From Planctomycetota bacterium (GTDB taxonomy: Bacteria > Planctomycetota > UBA1135 > GCA-002686595): DNA of 64,000 nt. Shown here piece by piece: positions 42,727 through 51,836 of this stretch; within the stretch, counting starts at the first letter, position 1; each line of letters begins with the position of its first letter. The notes beneath the pieces are model-generated. The model did not search any database. It was not told where the DNA came from and worked only from the letters and a program-made list of their open reading frames with translations. Made by a program: the position numbers and the translations under genes. The DNA is taken from positions 842,565 to 906,564 of the forward strand of contig JADJNY010000002.1 of the NCBI GenBank assembly GCA_016714045.1, in the 5' to 3' direction.

Positions 42727-44516
42727 GCAACCAGGAACGTCGCCGCATCCTCGTCGTCGACGACAATCCGGCGATCCACGCGGACTTCCGCAAGATCCTC
42801 GGCGCGAAGGAGCAGCCGAACGCGGGCCTCAAAGACGCGAAGGCCGCGTTCTTCGGGAAAGCCGCCGTCAAGGACGTCGAGCAGCCCTACGAGATCGACG
42901 CGGCGAGCCAGGGACGCGAGGCGCTCGAGCGCGTGCGAGCTTCGCTGGCGGAGGGCGCTCCGTATGCGCTCGCGTTCGTCGACGTCCGCATGCCGCCCGG
43001 TTGGGACGGCGTCGAGACGATCGCGCGGCTCTGGGAGGCGGATCCCGATCTGCAGTGCGTCATCTGCACCGCGTTCGCCGACTACTCGTGGGAGGAGATG
43101 ATCGCGAAGCTCGGTCGCACGGACCGGCTCCTCATCCTGAAGAAGCCCTTCGACCCGATCGAAGCGTGCCAGATCGCGAGCGCGATGACCGAGAAGTGGT
43201 GCTCAACGCGCCGTGAGCGCGCGCGGCTCTCCGAAGTCGTGCAGGCGGAGAAGACGGCGCGCGTCTACGCGTCGACGGTCGAGACGACGAACCGCGCGCT
43301 CGAGCTCGCGCGCGCCCGCGCGGAGGCGGCGCTGGCGGCGAAGACGCAGCTCCTCGCGGACCTCGGAGGCGAGCTGCGCGCGCCGCTGCTGTCGATCCTC
43401 GAGTACGCCGACCTGTTGCACGGCCTCGCCGTGCCCGACACGCAGCGCATCGGGCACGCCGATGAGATCCAGAAGCAGGGCGAGGCGCTCCTGCGCGTGA
43501 TCTCCGACGTGGTCGACCTCGCCGCGCTCGACGCGGGACGCCTCCAGGTCCAACGCGCCCCGTTCGAGCTGCTCGACGTCGTCGAGCGCGTTCGACGCTC
43601 GCTCGCGGGGAGCGCGAAGGAGAAGGGCCTCGACCTCGCGGTGGTCTGCACGACGCCGATCCCCAAGACGATCGAGTCCGACGACGAGCGCGTGGAGCAG
43701 GTGCTGCACCACCTCGTCGAGAACGCGATCAAGTTCACGAACACGGGCGGCGTGCGCGTCGAGCTCGCGCTCGACACGGCGCGGTTCGACGAGCCGCGCC
43801 TCGCGATCACCGTGGTGGACACCGGCTGTGGCCTGTCGCCCGAGCAGCAGTCCCGCCTGTTCGAGGCCTGCACCGCGGCCGACGCGCAGACGCTGCGCGA
43901 GCGCGGCGGTGCGGGGCTGGGGCTCGTGCTCGCGCGGGGCATCGCGCGCCGGCTCGGTGGCGAGCTAGCTGTCGACAGCAAGCCGGGGGCGGGGAGCTCG
44001 TTCCGCTTCTCGATCGATGCGGGCAGCCTGAGCGGCGCCGAACTCGTCGACCATCCGCGCGCGCCGATTCCGGCGACGGCGCACGACGAGGCGCCCGGCG
44101 GCCCTGCGCTGGAACAGACGCGCGTGCTGCTCGTCGAGGACGTACCGTCGACCCAGAAGCTCTTCCGCGCGTTCCTCGAGACCGCGGGCGCCGAGGTCGT
44201 GCTCGCCGAGAACGGTCGAGAAGCGCTCGAGCTCGTCCAGCAGGCGGAAGAAGCCGCGCGTCCGTTCGACGTCGTCCTGATGGACATCCAGATGCCCGAG
44301 CTCGACGGGCACGCCGCGACGCGCGAGCTGCGCGCGCGCGGCTACACGCGTCCGATCGTGGCCGTGACGGCGCACGCGATGACGGGCGACCGCGAAGCGT
44401 GCCTCGCTGCGGGCTGCAACGACTACGCGAGCAAGCCGCTCGGCCGGAAGGCGCTCGTCGAACTCTGCGTGCAGCACGTGTGCCGGCACGCGAACGAGGC
44501 GATCAAGGCTTCGTGA
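42723..44516 (+). CDS. REC - degenerate histidine kinase - REC hybrid
   Basis: 597 aa. REC1 (about 8-140) has Asp87 in FVDVRMPPGWDGVETI. A coiled linker leads to a HisKA-like helix KTQLLADLGGELRAPLLSIL. Where kinases have SHELRTPL the sequence has GGELRAPL, so Gly216 stands in place of the phosphoacceptor His. The HATPase domain is intact (LHHLVENAIKFTNTGG, DTGCGLSPEQQ, GGAGLGLVLARGIARRLGG). REC2 has Asp521 in VVLMDIQMPELDGHAATREL. It probably receives phosphate from the upstream kinase at its receivers and cannot autophosphorylate normally. Its 3' end overlaps the EAL gene tail by 14 bp. Confidence 0.92.
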   Translation: MSNQERRRILVVDDNPAIHADFRKILGAKEQPNAGLKDAKAAFFGKAAVKDVEQPYEIDAASQGREALERVRASLAEGAPYALAFVDVRMPPGWDGVETIARLWEADPDLQCVICTAFADYSWEEMIAKLGRTDRLLILKKPFDPIEACQIASAMTEKWCSTRRERARLSEVVQAEKTARVYASTVETTNRALELARARAEAALAAKTQLLADLGGELRAPLLSILEYADLLHGLAVPDTQRIGHADEIQKQGEALLRVISDVVDLAALDAGRLQVQRAPFELLDVVERVRRSLAGSAKEKGLDLAVVCTTPIPKTIESDDERVEQVLHHLVENAIKFTNTGGVRVELALDTARFDEPRLAITVVDTGCGLSPEQQSRLFEACTAADAQTLRERGGAGLGLVLARGIARRLGGELAVDSKPGAGSSFRFSIDAGSLSGAELVDHPRAPIPATAHDEAPGGPALEQTRVLLVEDVPSTQKLFRAFLETAGAEVVLAENGREALELVQQAEEAARPFDVVLMDIQMPELDGHAATRELRARGYTRPIVAVTAHAMTGDREACLAAGCNDYASKPLGRKALVELCVQHVCRHANEAIKAS

Positions 44517-46053
44517 GGCCGGGGTCGATGCCCCGCGCGAGCAGCGCGGCGAAGTCCGCGGGCGCGATCGGCTTGCTGAACAGGTAGCCCTGCGCCTCGT
44601 CGCACTCGAGCACGCGCAGGAGCTCGAGCTGGCCGCGCGTCTCGACGCCTTCCGCGACGACGTGCAGCTTGAGGCTCTTCCCCATGAGCACGATCGACGT
44701 CGTGATCGCCGCGTCGTAGGGATCGGTCGTGAGGTCGCGCACGAAGGCCTGGTCGATCTTCAGCGTGTCGATCGGGAACCGCTTCAAGTACGCGAGCGAC
44801 GAGTAGCCCGTGCCGAAGTCGTCGATCGAGAGGCGGATGCCTAGCTTCTTGAGCTCCTCGAGCCGCTTCAGGACCGCGTCGACCCCGTTCAGGAGCACGC
44901 TCTCCGTGATCTCGAGCTCGAGCCACTGCGGGTCGAGCTTCGTCTCCGCGAGCACGCGGCGCAGCGTCGGCATCAGGCGCTCTTCGCGCAGCTGCACCGT
45001 CGACAGGTTCACGGCCACGCGGATGGGCGGGAGTCCGGCGTCCTGCCACGCGCGGTTCTGCCGGCAGGCGCTCTCCAGGACGTACTCGCCGATCGCGCTG
45101 ATGAGGCCGATTTCCTCGGCGATCGGGATGAACTGGCCGGGCGAGACGAACCCGAGTTCCGGGTGCGTCCAACGCACGAGCGCCTCGGCGCCGACGATGC
45201 GGTTCGTCGCGATCTGGACCTTGGGCTGGTAGTGGACGGAGAGCTCTCGACGTTCGATCGCGTGCTGGAGCGCGTTCTCGACGAGCTGGCGGCGCTCGGC
45301 CGCGGCGTTCATGGCGGCGGAGTGGAAGCGCACGTCCGGCGTCCCGGCGTTGCCGTTCGAACGCTGTGCCGCGCGGGCGCGCTCGAGCAACTGCGCGGGC
45401 TCGGGCCCGTCGCCCGGGTGGACGGCGATGCCGATCGAGCAGCGCGCGACGACTTCGCCCGACGCCGTCGGGATCGGCTCGACGAGCCGGTCGTGCAGAC
45501 GGCGCGCGATCTTGTACGCTGCATGGGCGCGCGGGAGGCTCGGGAGGAGCACGATCACGTCCTCGGCCCCGAGGCGCGCGAGGCTCGGCGCTTCGCCTTG
45601 GAACGTCTGTCCGATCGCGTCGCGGTCGCGCACGCAGGCGCGCAGCCGACGGGCGAGCTCGGTCGACACGGCGTGGGCTTCGGCTTCGGCGAGGCCGGGC
45701 ACGTCGTGGTGCACGACGAGCAGCGCGACGTGGTCGTTCGGCGGCTGCGCCGCGGCCAGGATCCGCGCGGCGCGCGCGAGGAACGCGGGCTCCTCGGTCG
45801 TGGGCGCGTCGTCCTCGGTCACGTCGCGCACCGTGGTCAGCCGCTCGTGCAGCTCGCGCAGGAACGCCTCAGTGTCCGTGACGACGAGCGAGTTCGCGAG
45901 GCCTTGGATCGTCTGCACCGCCTCGGCGGAGCTGACGACCGTCGCGTGGAAACCGAGCGCCGAGAGCGCCTCGGAGACGTGGAGCGCGAGCCCGGGGTCG
46001 GGGTTCGAGACGAGGAGCCGGGGCGCGATGGGGGCGGGATGGGGATCGGACAT
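44503..46053 (-). CDS. c-di-GMP phosphodiesterase: REC-like, degenerate GGDEF, EAL
   Basis: 516 aa. The N-terminal 125 residues are REC-like but degenerate (PRLLVSNPDPGLALHVSEAL). The middle is a GGDEF fold whose signature reads LGAEDVIVLLPSL instead of GGDEF, so cyclase activity is unlikely; it may bind GTP. The EAL domain is complete: EAL at 290-292 in GAEALVRWTHPELG, VAVNLSTVQLREERL, ELEITESVLL, SIDDFGTGYSSLAYLKRF, KIDQAFVRDL and VAEGVETRGQ. It should hydrolyse c-di-GMP, controlling biofilm or motility. A TAGACC hexamer lies 9 nt before the ATG. It is convergent with the hybrid kinase. Confidence 0.92.
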   Translation of the reverse strand: MSDPHPAPIAPRLLVSNPDPGLALHVSEALSALGFHATVVSSAEAVQTIQGLANSLVVTDTEAFLRELHERLTTVRDVTEDDAPTTEEPAFLARAARILAAAQPPNDHVALLVVHHDVPGLAEAEAHAVSTELARRLRACVRDRDAIGQTFQGEAPSLARLGAEDVIVLLPSLPRAHAAYKIARRLHDRLVEPIPTASGEVVARCSIGIAVHPGDGPEPAQLLERARAAQRSNGNAGTPDVRFHSAAMNAAAERRQLVENALQHAIERRELSVHYQPKVQIATNRIVGAEALVRWTHPELGFVSPGQFIPIAEEIGLISAIGEYVLESACRQNRAWQDAGLPPIRVAVNLSTVQLREERLMPTLRRVLAETKLDPQWLELEITESVLLNGVDAVLKRLEELKKLGIRLSIDDFGTGYSSLAYLKRFPIDTLKIDQAFVRDLTTDPYDAAITTSIVLMGKSLKLHVVAEGVETRGQLELLRVLECDEAQGYLFSKPIAPADFAALLARGIDPGLTKP

Positions 46054-46187
46054 GAGGGATCGGGTCTATCGTCGCGGGTTCGAGCCCTCCTTGATGCACC
46101 GGTCCCGGGGAGGCCGGAAATCCGTTCCAACCGCTGCACGCGCGCGGGGCGCGGCCCGCCGGCGGGAAGTTCCGTGCCCCGAGCGCT

Positions 46188-47225
46188 TCAGCGGGCGCCG
46201 GCGCCGCGGCCGAAGTGCTGCGCGAGGGCGCCCGCGACCGCCGCGGAGAACTCGCGCGTGCCGCGCTTCCCGCCGACGTCGCGCGTGCCGCGGCCCGCGC
46301 CGATCTCGCTCCACAGGGTGTCGCGCAGGACGCGGCTCGCGGCGTCCTCGCCCACGTGGCGCAGGAGGTTCGCGAGCGCGAGCAGCGCCGCGGTCGGGTT
46401 GCACAGGTCCTTCCCGGCGATGTCGGGCGCCGTTCCACCCGCGGGGTCGAACATCGCGAGCGTCACGTTGCCCGCGTCGTCGAACGCGAGCGACGTGCTG
46501 TCGCCGAGGCCGAGCGAGCCGATCAGTCCGCAGGCCATGTCGGAGAGGAAGTCGCCGTACTCGTTCGGCGTGACGATCACGGAGTAGCGCTCGGGCTGCA
46601 TGACGATGTTGCAGAGGAGCGCGTCGAAGAGCTCTTTCCGGCGCGGCACGTTCGGGAACGACCGCGCGACGTGGTCGACGGCTTCCTCGAAGAGCCCGTC
46701 CGTCGCGCGCTGGATCGTGTATTTGCTCGCCGAGACGAGCGTCCCTTTGCGCTTCTCCGCGAGCTGGAACGCGTAGCGCGCGGCGTGCTGCGACGGATGT
46801 CGTTCGATCACGCGCACGCTGACGGCGGCGTCGGGGCCGACGCGGCGGCCAGGATCGTCGTACGTGCCCCCGGTGGCGATGCGGACGATGTCGAGGTCGA
46901 GCTGCTTCGTGAAGTTGGTCGGGATCCCGGGGATCGTCGCGACCGGCCGGTGGATCACGGCGAAGTCGCAGCGCTCGCGCAGCACCTGGTTCGGGCTCTC
47001 GGCGACCGTCGCGGTCGGGTACTTGAGCGCGACGCGCGCGGCCTTCATCGCGGCGACGGCCTCGTCGTAGAGCGCGGAGCCGCGCTTCGTCCGGTTCGGC
47101 TCGGACAGGTCGATCACCTGGAAGTCGAGGCGGCAGGGGAGCGCTTCGGCGACGGTGTGGACGCTCTGGGACAGCTCGGCGCTGATGCCGTCTCCGAGCA
47201 ACTCGACGACGCGGTAGGTCTTCAT
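46188..47225 (-). CDS. Isocitrate/isopropylmalate dehydrogenase-family enzyme
   Basis: 345 aa beta-decarboxylating dehydrogenase fold. The N-terminus YRVVELLGDGISAELSQSVH has the GDGI motif. ALKYPTATVAESPNQVLRER is the substrate-loop region, with DFAVIHRPVATIPG. The C-terminal half has NIVMQPERYSVIVTPNEYGD, then FLSDMACGLIGSLGLGDS and DPAGGTAPDIAGKDLCNPTA, the metal and cofactor binding stretch. It could be an NAD-dependent isocitrate, 3-isopropylmalate or tartrate-type dehydrogenase; VIHRPVAT departs from the canonical R-x-x-x-R pattern, so I leave the substrate open. TAGAAC lies 10 nt before the ATG. Confidence 0.88.
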   Translation of the reverse strand: MKTYRVVELLGDGISAELSQSVHTVAEALPCRLDFQVIDLSEPNRTKRGSALYDEAVAAMKAARVALKYPTATVAESPNQVLRERCDFAVIHRPVATIPGIPTNFTKQLDLDIVRIATGGTYDDPGRRVGPDAAVSVRVIERHPSQHAARYAFQLAEKRKGTLVSASKYTIQRATDGLFEEAVDHVARSFPNVPRRKELFDALLCNIVMQPERYSVIVTPNEYGDFLSDMACGLIGSLGLGDSTSLAFDDAGNVTLAMFDPAGGTAPDIAGKDLCNPTAALLALANLLRHVGEDAASRVLRDTLWSEIGAGRGTRDVGGKRGTREFSAAVAGALAQHFGRGAGAR

Positions 47226-47460
47226 GGCGCGCGCCGTTCTATCGCGAGCGAGCCCGCGAGGGGTAGAGCGCGCGCGGGGAAAGCGCTCGTTCGCGCGCGC
47301 CCCTGCCGTACGACCCCACCACGCGACCTCGCCGTACAGCGTGGGTTCCAGGCGGCACGGTCGGAGGCGGAAACGTGCTCGGAGGCGACGGGGACGCCCC
47401 GGCGCGCGTCCGGCGCGCAGAACCGGCGGCGGATGCGGAGCGTGCGGCCTCCTCCGCCGA

Positions 47461-47466
47461 TAGGAT
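47461..47466 (+). promoter_or_regulatory. TAGGAT hexamer close to a GTG start
   Basis: TAGGAT ends 9 nt before the GTG at 47476. It fits TAnnnT for a short-leader transcript. The AGGA inside it could instead act as a Shine-Dalgarno, so the reading is uncertain. Confidence 0.3.
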
Positions 47467-47475
47467 GCGATCGCC

Positions 47476-49476
47476 GTGACGATCCCGACCGCTACGCCCT
47501 CGCCCCGAGTCGCTCTGCCGTGGACGCGCGCGGCCGTCGCGTGCTTCGCAGCGGGCGCGTTCCTCGCCGCGACCGTGCTCGCGTGCGGCACGCAGGCCGC
47601 GGTCGCGCCCGGGGGCGGAGCGAATTCGTCGGGCGCTCAGTCCGCCGCCGTCTCCGCGCGCGCGCCCTCGCTTCCGCCGCCCACGTCCGCGCTCGGCGGC
47701 GTCGTCGACGGGCGCCTCCGGGTCGAGCTCCTCGACAACGGCGCGTTCGTCGAGGACAACGCCGCCGCGCTCGATCGCGACGGCGTGCGGCGCATCCCGT
47801 GGTGGCGCTCGAAGCTCGGCCTCGAGCAAGTCGTCGAGCTCGACGACGAACTGCGCCCGCGCAAGACGCCCGCGCCGACGGGATCGCGCGCCCGGCGCGC
47901 GGCGCGCACGCAGGGCGACGAGTTCGTCGAGCAGCCCGCGCCCGCGTTCGCGCCGTACGCGCGCGGCGTGCGCGTCACCGGCCAGGTGCTCGGCGCCGGG
48001 CGCGTGATCGTGCGCGACGGCCAGGGCGAGGCCGTCTTCGCGCTCGAGGACGCGCCGTCGTGGACGCCGTTCGAGATCACGGGCGACGCGCTCGCGGCGA
48101 AGCTCGGACGCGAGCCGATGCCGCGCTTCGTCGTGCGCTTCGAGCCGGCGGACGCCGCGGCGACCGCGCATTGGAGCGAGCTCTCCGCGACGTCGGAGCT
48201 CCCGTGCCCGAGCGAGGCCGAGCTGCGCGCCGAGCTGCGCGGCGTGCTCGAGTGGATCTTCCACGAGTGTCTGACGCGCGGCATCGACTCCGTCGGCCCG
48301 AAGAAGACCGGCTGGTTCTGCCACGACTTCGACGCGGTGACCGGCGAGCGGATCACGACCGTGCGCGCCGTCTCCTTCTACTCGTTCTTCGACCTGCTCC
48401 GCATGGCGCTCGAGGGCGAGGACGTGCCCGAGTGGCGCGCGGGCTTCGACGTGTTCCTCACGAGCTTGCTCGAGCTCGGCCTGCACCCCGTCACGGGCCT
48501 CCCGCGCGCATGGGACTGCGAAGCAGACGTGGCGCGCGACGACCTGCCGCTCGAGATCGGGCTCACGCTCGGATTCCTGATCGACGTCGCGGAGCGCGGC
48601 CCCGAGCGGTGGAAGGAGCGCTGTCGCGCAGCGGCGATCAAGATCGGCGAGACGGTGCTCGAGAAGGGCATCCTGCCCGACGGCAACGTCGCGGCGAGCT
48701 ATCTGCCGGCGGACGCGCGCGTCAACCTGAACATCGGGCGCCTGCGGCGGCTCGACGTGCTCGTGCACCTCGCGCGGCTGTCGAAGCTGACCGGCGACGC
48801 GCGCTTTGAGGCCGCGTCGCGCGAGGCGCTGTGGACGTTCGAGTACTCGCACCTGTGGTCGGGCACGTGGCAGCAGATCGACCCCGCGTTCGACGACGAG
48901 TACGGGCACTACGGCGCGCGCGCGGCGGCGTCGTGGCGCGCGGCGCCGCAGGAGAAGGTGTTCCGCGAGCTCGCGCTGGAGGGCTGGAAGCACTTCCAGC
49001 CGTTGTGGACGGACTCGGTGCGCCTCGGCGGCACGTGCGCGGCGGACCAGGTGCGCTGCTGGGTGCTCCTGATGGACGTCGCCGAGCTCGCGCCCGAGGA
49101 GAAGGAAGCGATCCGGAGCGCGACGTGGTCCGCGCTGCGCGGGCACTTCAAGGGCGAGCAGGGCGGCCGCGGCGCGTGGGAGGACCTGACGGTCATCGAC
49201 TACGACCCGCAGCTCACCTTCGCGCAGAAGGTGGGCGACTTCCCCGGCGCGCCGCAGAACCTCCTGCACGGACTGTCGGCCGTCTACGAGCCGGGCTACC
49301 TGCGCACCGACGAAGTGCGCGCGATGTTCACGGCGGTGATGCGGAGCTCGATCGAGACGTACAAGCGCCCGCACGGCTTCCTGATGGAGCGCTTCGAGCG
49401 CAAAGGCCCGAACACGGCGCTCGGCTCGATGCGGATGCTGCTCGGGCTGGCGAAGATGTTCTCGAAGTTGAAGTGA
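47476..49476 (+). CDS. Large exported alpha-toroid-like lipoprotein
   Basis: 666 aa from a GTG. A signal with a lipobox-like ATVLACG is followed by a Pro/Ala linker and a beta-rich domain (RVTGQVLGAGRVIVRDGQGE). From about 260 the sequence is helical with HDFDAVTGERITTVRAVSFY, DLPLEIGLTLGFLIDVAERG, EKGILPDGNVAASYLPADAR and YSHLWSGTWQQIDPAFDDEY. This spacing recalls (alpha/alpha)6 toroid glycan-active proteins such as lyases and hydrolases, but no catalytic acid can be assigned. It might be a periplasmic carbohydrate-processing or carbohydrate-binding protein; the family is unknown to me. Confidence 0.8.
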   Translation: MTIPTATPSPRVALPWTRAAVACFAAGAFLAATVLACGTQAAVAPGGGANSSGAQSAAVSARAPSLPPPTSALGGVVDGRLRVELLDNGAFVEDNAAALDRDGVRRIPWWRSKLGLEQVVELDDELRPRKTPAPTGSRARRAARTQGDEFVEQPAPAFAPYARGVRVTGQVLGAGRVIVRDGQGEAVFALEDAPSWTPFEITGDALAAKLGREPMPRFVVRFEPADAAATAHWSELSATSELPCPSEAELRAELRGVLEWIFHECLTRGIDSVGPKKTGWFCHDFDAVTGERITTVRAVSFYSFFDLLRMALEGEDVPEWRAGFDVFLTSLLELGLHPVTGLPRAWDCEADVARDDLPLEIGLTLGFLIDVAERGPERWKERCRAAAIKIGETVLEKGILPDGNVAASYLPADARVNLNIGRLRRLDVLVHLARLSKLTGDARFEAASREALWTFEYSHLWSGTWQQIDPAFDDEYGHYGARAAASWRAAPQEKVFRELALEGWKHFQPLWTDSVRLGGTCAADQVRCWVLLMDVAELAPEEKEAIRSATWSALRGHFKGEQGGRGAWEDLTVIDYDPQLTFAQKVGDFPGAPQNLLHGLSAVYEPGYLRTDEVRAMFTAVMRSSIETYKRPHGFLMERFERKGPNTALGSMRMLLGLAKMFSKLK

Positions 49477-49611
49477 GCTCGGTTCGGGCTCGATCGCGCT
49501 CGGCTTGACGCGCGCTTCGCGACGCCTCCGTCGCGCGCTTGCACTCGACGCGCACTCTGCGCTCCGGCGACTTCGCCAGACCCGCAGTCCACGCATCGAG
49601 AACGAACCACC

Positions 49612-51027
49612 ATGCAGAAGAGCTTCTCCCTCGCGACCGCACTCGTCGCGTCCACGTTCGCTCCGCTCGCCCTCGCCCAAGTGCAGGGCCCGAGCAGCTC
49701 CCAGGCGCCCTACGTCCTGCCCGTCGCGTCCGGCGTGCAGACCGTGTCGATCCTCACCGTCGGCGACACGGTGACGAGCGGCGGGACGAGCTACCGGCTC
49801 GTCGGCCTCCCCGACGGGCTCGGCGCGTACCGCACGCACGGCAACTCGTTCACCCTGCTCGCGAACCACGAAATCGTCGGCACCGCCGGCGTCGTGCGCG
49901 CGCACGGACAGACGGGTGCGTTCGTCTCGAAGTGGCGCATCCGCCGCAACGACCTGTCCGTGCTCCAGGGTGAAGACCTGATCGAGACCGTGAACAACGT
50001 CACGGGCACGGCGCAGATGAGCCGCCTGTGCTCCGGCGACCTCCCGAGCCAGCGCGCCTTCTTCCCGCTGCCCGGGCACCACGGCCCGCTCCCCCAGATC
50101 TTCTTCAGCGGCGAGGAGACGGGCGCGGAAGGTCGCGCCTTTGCGCACGTCGCTACGGGGGCGCTCGAGGGTCAGAGCTTCGAGCTCCCCGCGCTCGGCA
50201 AGATGAGCTTCGAGAACGTGCTCGTGCGTCCGTTCCCGGGCTTCCGCACCGTCGTCGCGGCGACGGACGACACGACGCCCGGCCAGGTCTACTTCTACCT
50301 CGGCACGAAGCGGTGGTCGGGCAACCTGATCGACCGTCTCGGCCTCACGGGCGGCGCGCTGTACGGCGTGCGCGTGCCGGGCGTCGCGCTCGAGGACCGC
50401 GCGACGGGCATCGGCGCCGCCACGCGGTTCGAGCTCGCGAACCTCGGTGACGTCTCCGCGAAGACCGGCGCGCAGCTCCAGTCGGACAGCGTCGCCGCGA
50501 GCGTCACCGAGTTCCTCCGCCCCGAGGACGGCGTGTGGGATCCCTGCGATCCGCGCGTCTTCTACTTCGTGACCACGGATCGCTTCCAGAGCTCGACGCA
50601 GGACGGCCGCAGCCGCCTGTGGATGCTGCGCTTCGACTCCGCGTTCGCCCCGCAGAACGGCGGGACGATCACGGCGCTGCTCGACGGTACGGAAGGGCAG
50701 TAGATGTTCGACAACCTGACCATCGACCGGAACGGCAACCTCCTGATCCAGGAGGACCCGGGCAACCAGGACCACCTCGCTCGCATCTGGCAGTACACGC
50801 CGTCCTCGGACGCGCTGAAGCTCATCGCGGAGCACAGCGCCGTGTACTTCGGCGCGGGCTCGCCGTCGCTCCTCACGCGCGACGAGGAGTCGTCCGGGAT
50901 CATCGACGCGTCGTCGATCCTCGGGCGCGGCTGGTTCCTGCTCGACAGCGAGGCGCACTACCCGAACGGGACGGAGCTCGTCGAAGGCGGCCAGCTCCTC
51001 GCGCTCTTCAACCCGGATTCGCAGTGA
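49612..51027 (+). pseudogene. PhoX/DUF839-like secreted protein, in-frame TAG
   Basis: A signal peptide (MQKSFSLATALVASTFAPLA) opens a PhoX/DUF839-like beta-propeller: GTSYRLVGLPDGLGAYRTHG, then FTLLANHEIVGTAG. The frame runs to TALLDGTEGQ, meets TAG at 50701-50703 and continues in the same frame with ATGTTCGAC, giving MFDNLTIDRNGNLLIQEDPG to a stop at 51027. Homologous proteins read straight through this GTEGQ-x-MFDNLTID region, where Lys (AAG) is the likely ancestral codon, one base from TAG. It would be about 471 residues with the residue restored. PhoX enzymes are calcium/iron alkaline phosphatases; this one may be a relative without full activity. Error or recent nonsense mutation. Confidence 0.85.
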
Positions 51028-51037
51028 GCGAACGAAC

Positions 51038-51063
51038 GGGGCGCGCTCGAGCGAGCGCGCTCC
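51038..51063 (+). terminator. Hairpin after the PhoX-like gene
   Basis: A 12-bp stem with one G-T pair (GGGGCGCGCTCG / CGAGCGCGCTCC) starts 10 bp past the stop at 51027. It has no T tract and a very short loop. It lies between convergent genes and may terminate both. Confidence 0.45.
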
Positions 51064-51168
51064 GACGTGGATGAGGACGATCGAGCCTCGGCGCGCGCCG
51101 CCGGGGCTCGACGTCGTCCGCGACTCTCGCGCGCTCCAGCTCCCGGAGTGCGAGCCGCTCGCCCGCGC

Positions 51169-51486
51169 TCACGCGGAGCCGCGCATCGCCTCGGCGAGGT
51201 CTTTTCGCTTCGCGCCCAGCCCGAGCAGCGTTCGCACGTACAGGTCGATCGACACGCTGGCGTCGGCGGCCTCCATCTTGGCGACGCGCGACTGACTCGA
51301 ACCGAGCTCGCGCGCGGCCCGTTCCTGCGTCCAACCCAGGCGGGTGCGGCGCTTGCGGACCTCCGCGGCGAGCGCGAGCTTGATCTCGATCAGGAGTGCT
51401 TCCTCGTCGCGCAGGCCGAGGAACTCCCGAGGTGTCCCGAGCTTCCAGCCGCTGGCCCGGAGCTTGTCCTGCTTCGACTTCTTCAC
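51169..51486 (-). CDS. higA: XRE-family HTH antitoxin (HigA-like)
   Basis: 105 aa from a GTG that overlaps the toxin stop (GTGA). A helix-turn-helix lies at RTRLGWTQERAARELGSSQS then RVAKMEAADASVSIDLYVRT. The first 45 residues (GWKLGTPREFLGLRDEEALL) match antitoxins that pair with phage-derived Gp49-like toxins. It should neutralise the toxin encoded immediately upstream and repress the operon. The order toxin-then-antitoxin is the HigBA arrangement. Symbol assigned by analogy. Confidence 0.87.
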   Translation of the reverse strand: MKKSKQDKLRASGWKLGTPREFLGLRDEEALLIEIKLALAAEVRKRRTRLGWTQERAARELGSSQSRVAKMEAADASVSIDLYVRTLLGLGAKRKDLAEAMRGSA

Positions 51487-51836
51487 GTCCGTCCTCCGCA
51501 GTCGGCGTCGTAGCGCCGCAATCGCCGCCGACAGCGCTCGAGGACGAGGTGCGGCGTCGCCCTCGTCGTCTTCGCGAACACGTCCACGATCACGATGGCA
51601 TCCGGATCGACGCGCAGGACGATGCGCCAGTTCTCGACCGGGCCGCGGATGCGGAGCTCGAAGCAGCGCCAGCCAAGGCTCGGCATCGGGCGAGCGTGCG
51701 GCATCGCGAGCGATTCACCGCGTTGGAGCCGCCGCAGGAGGACGCCGGCTTCGACGCGTGTCTCGCGATCGAAGGGCGGCGTGTGGATCCTGGCCGCGAG
51801 CCAGACGAGCGGCTTGTCCGAAGGATCATCGTGCAT
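51483..51836 (-). CDS. higB: HigB/RelE-like toxin (phage-derived Gp49 family)
   Basis: 117 aa. The core fits the RelE-fold Gp49/HigB group: GVLLRRLQRGESLAMPHARP, GWRCFELRIRGPVENWRIVL and IVIVDVFAKTTRATPHLVLE, with the basic end RCRRRLRRYD. These toxins cleave mRNA at the ribosome. The ATG at 51836 is the only one near the conserved start; an in-frame ATG further upstream is less likely. The stop overlaps the antitoxin GTG. A 19-bp palindrome lies upstream at 51868-51886. Confidence 0.85.
   Translation of the reverse strand: MHDDPSDKPLVWLAARIHTPPFDRETRVEAGVLLRRLQRGESLAMPHARPMPSLGWRCFELRIRGPVENWRIVLRVDPDAIVIVDVFAKTTRATPHLVLERCRRRLRRYDADCGGRT

Noticed and set aside
44503..46053. Active diguanylate cyclase in the EAL protein
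   Set aside because: The signature reads GAEDV in place of GGDEF, so cyclase activity is unlikely; the EAL motifs are complete.
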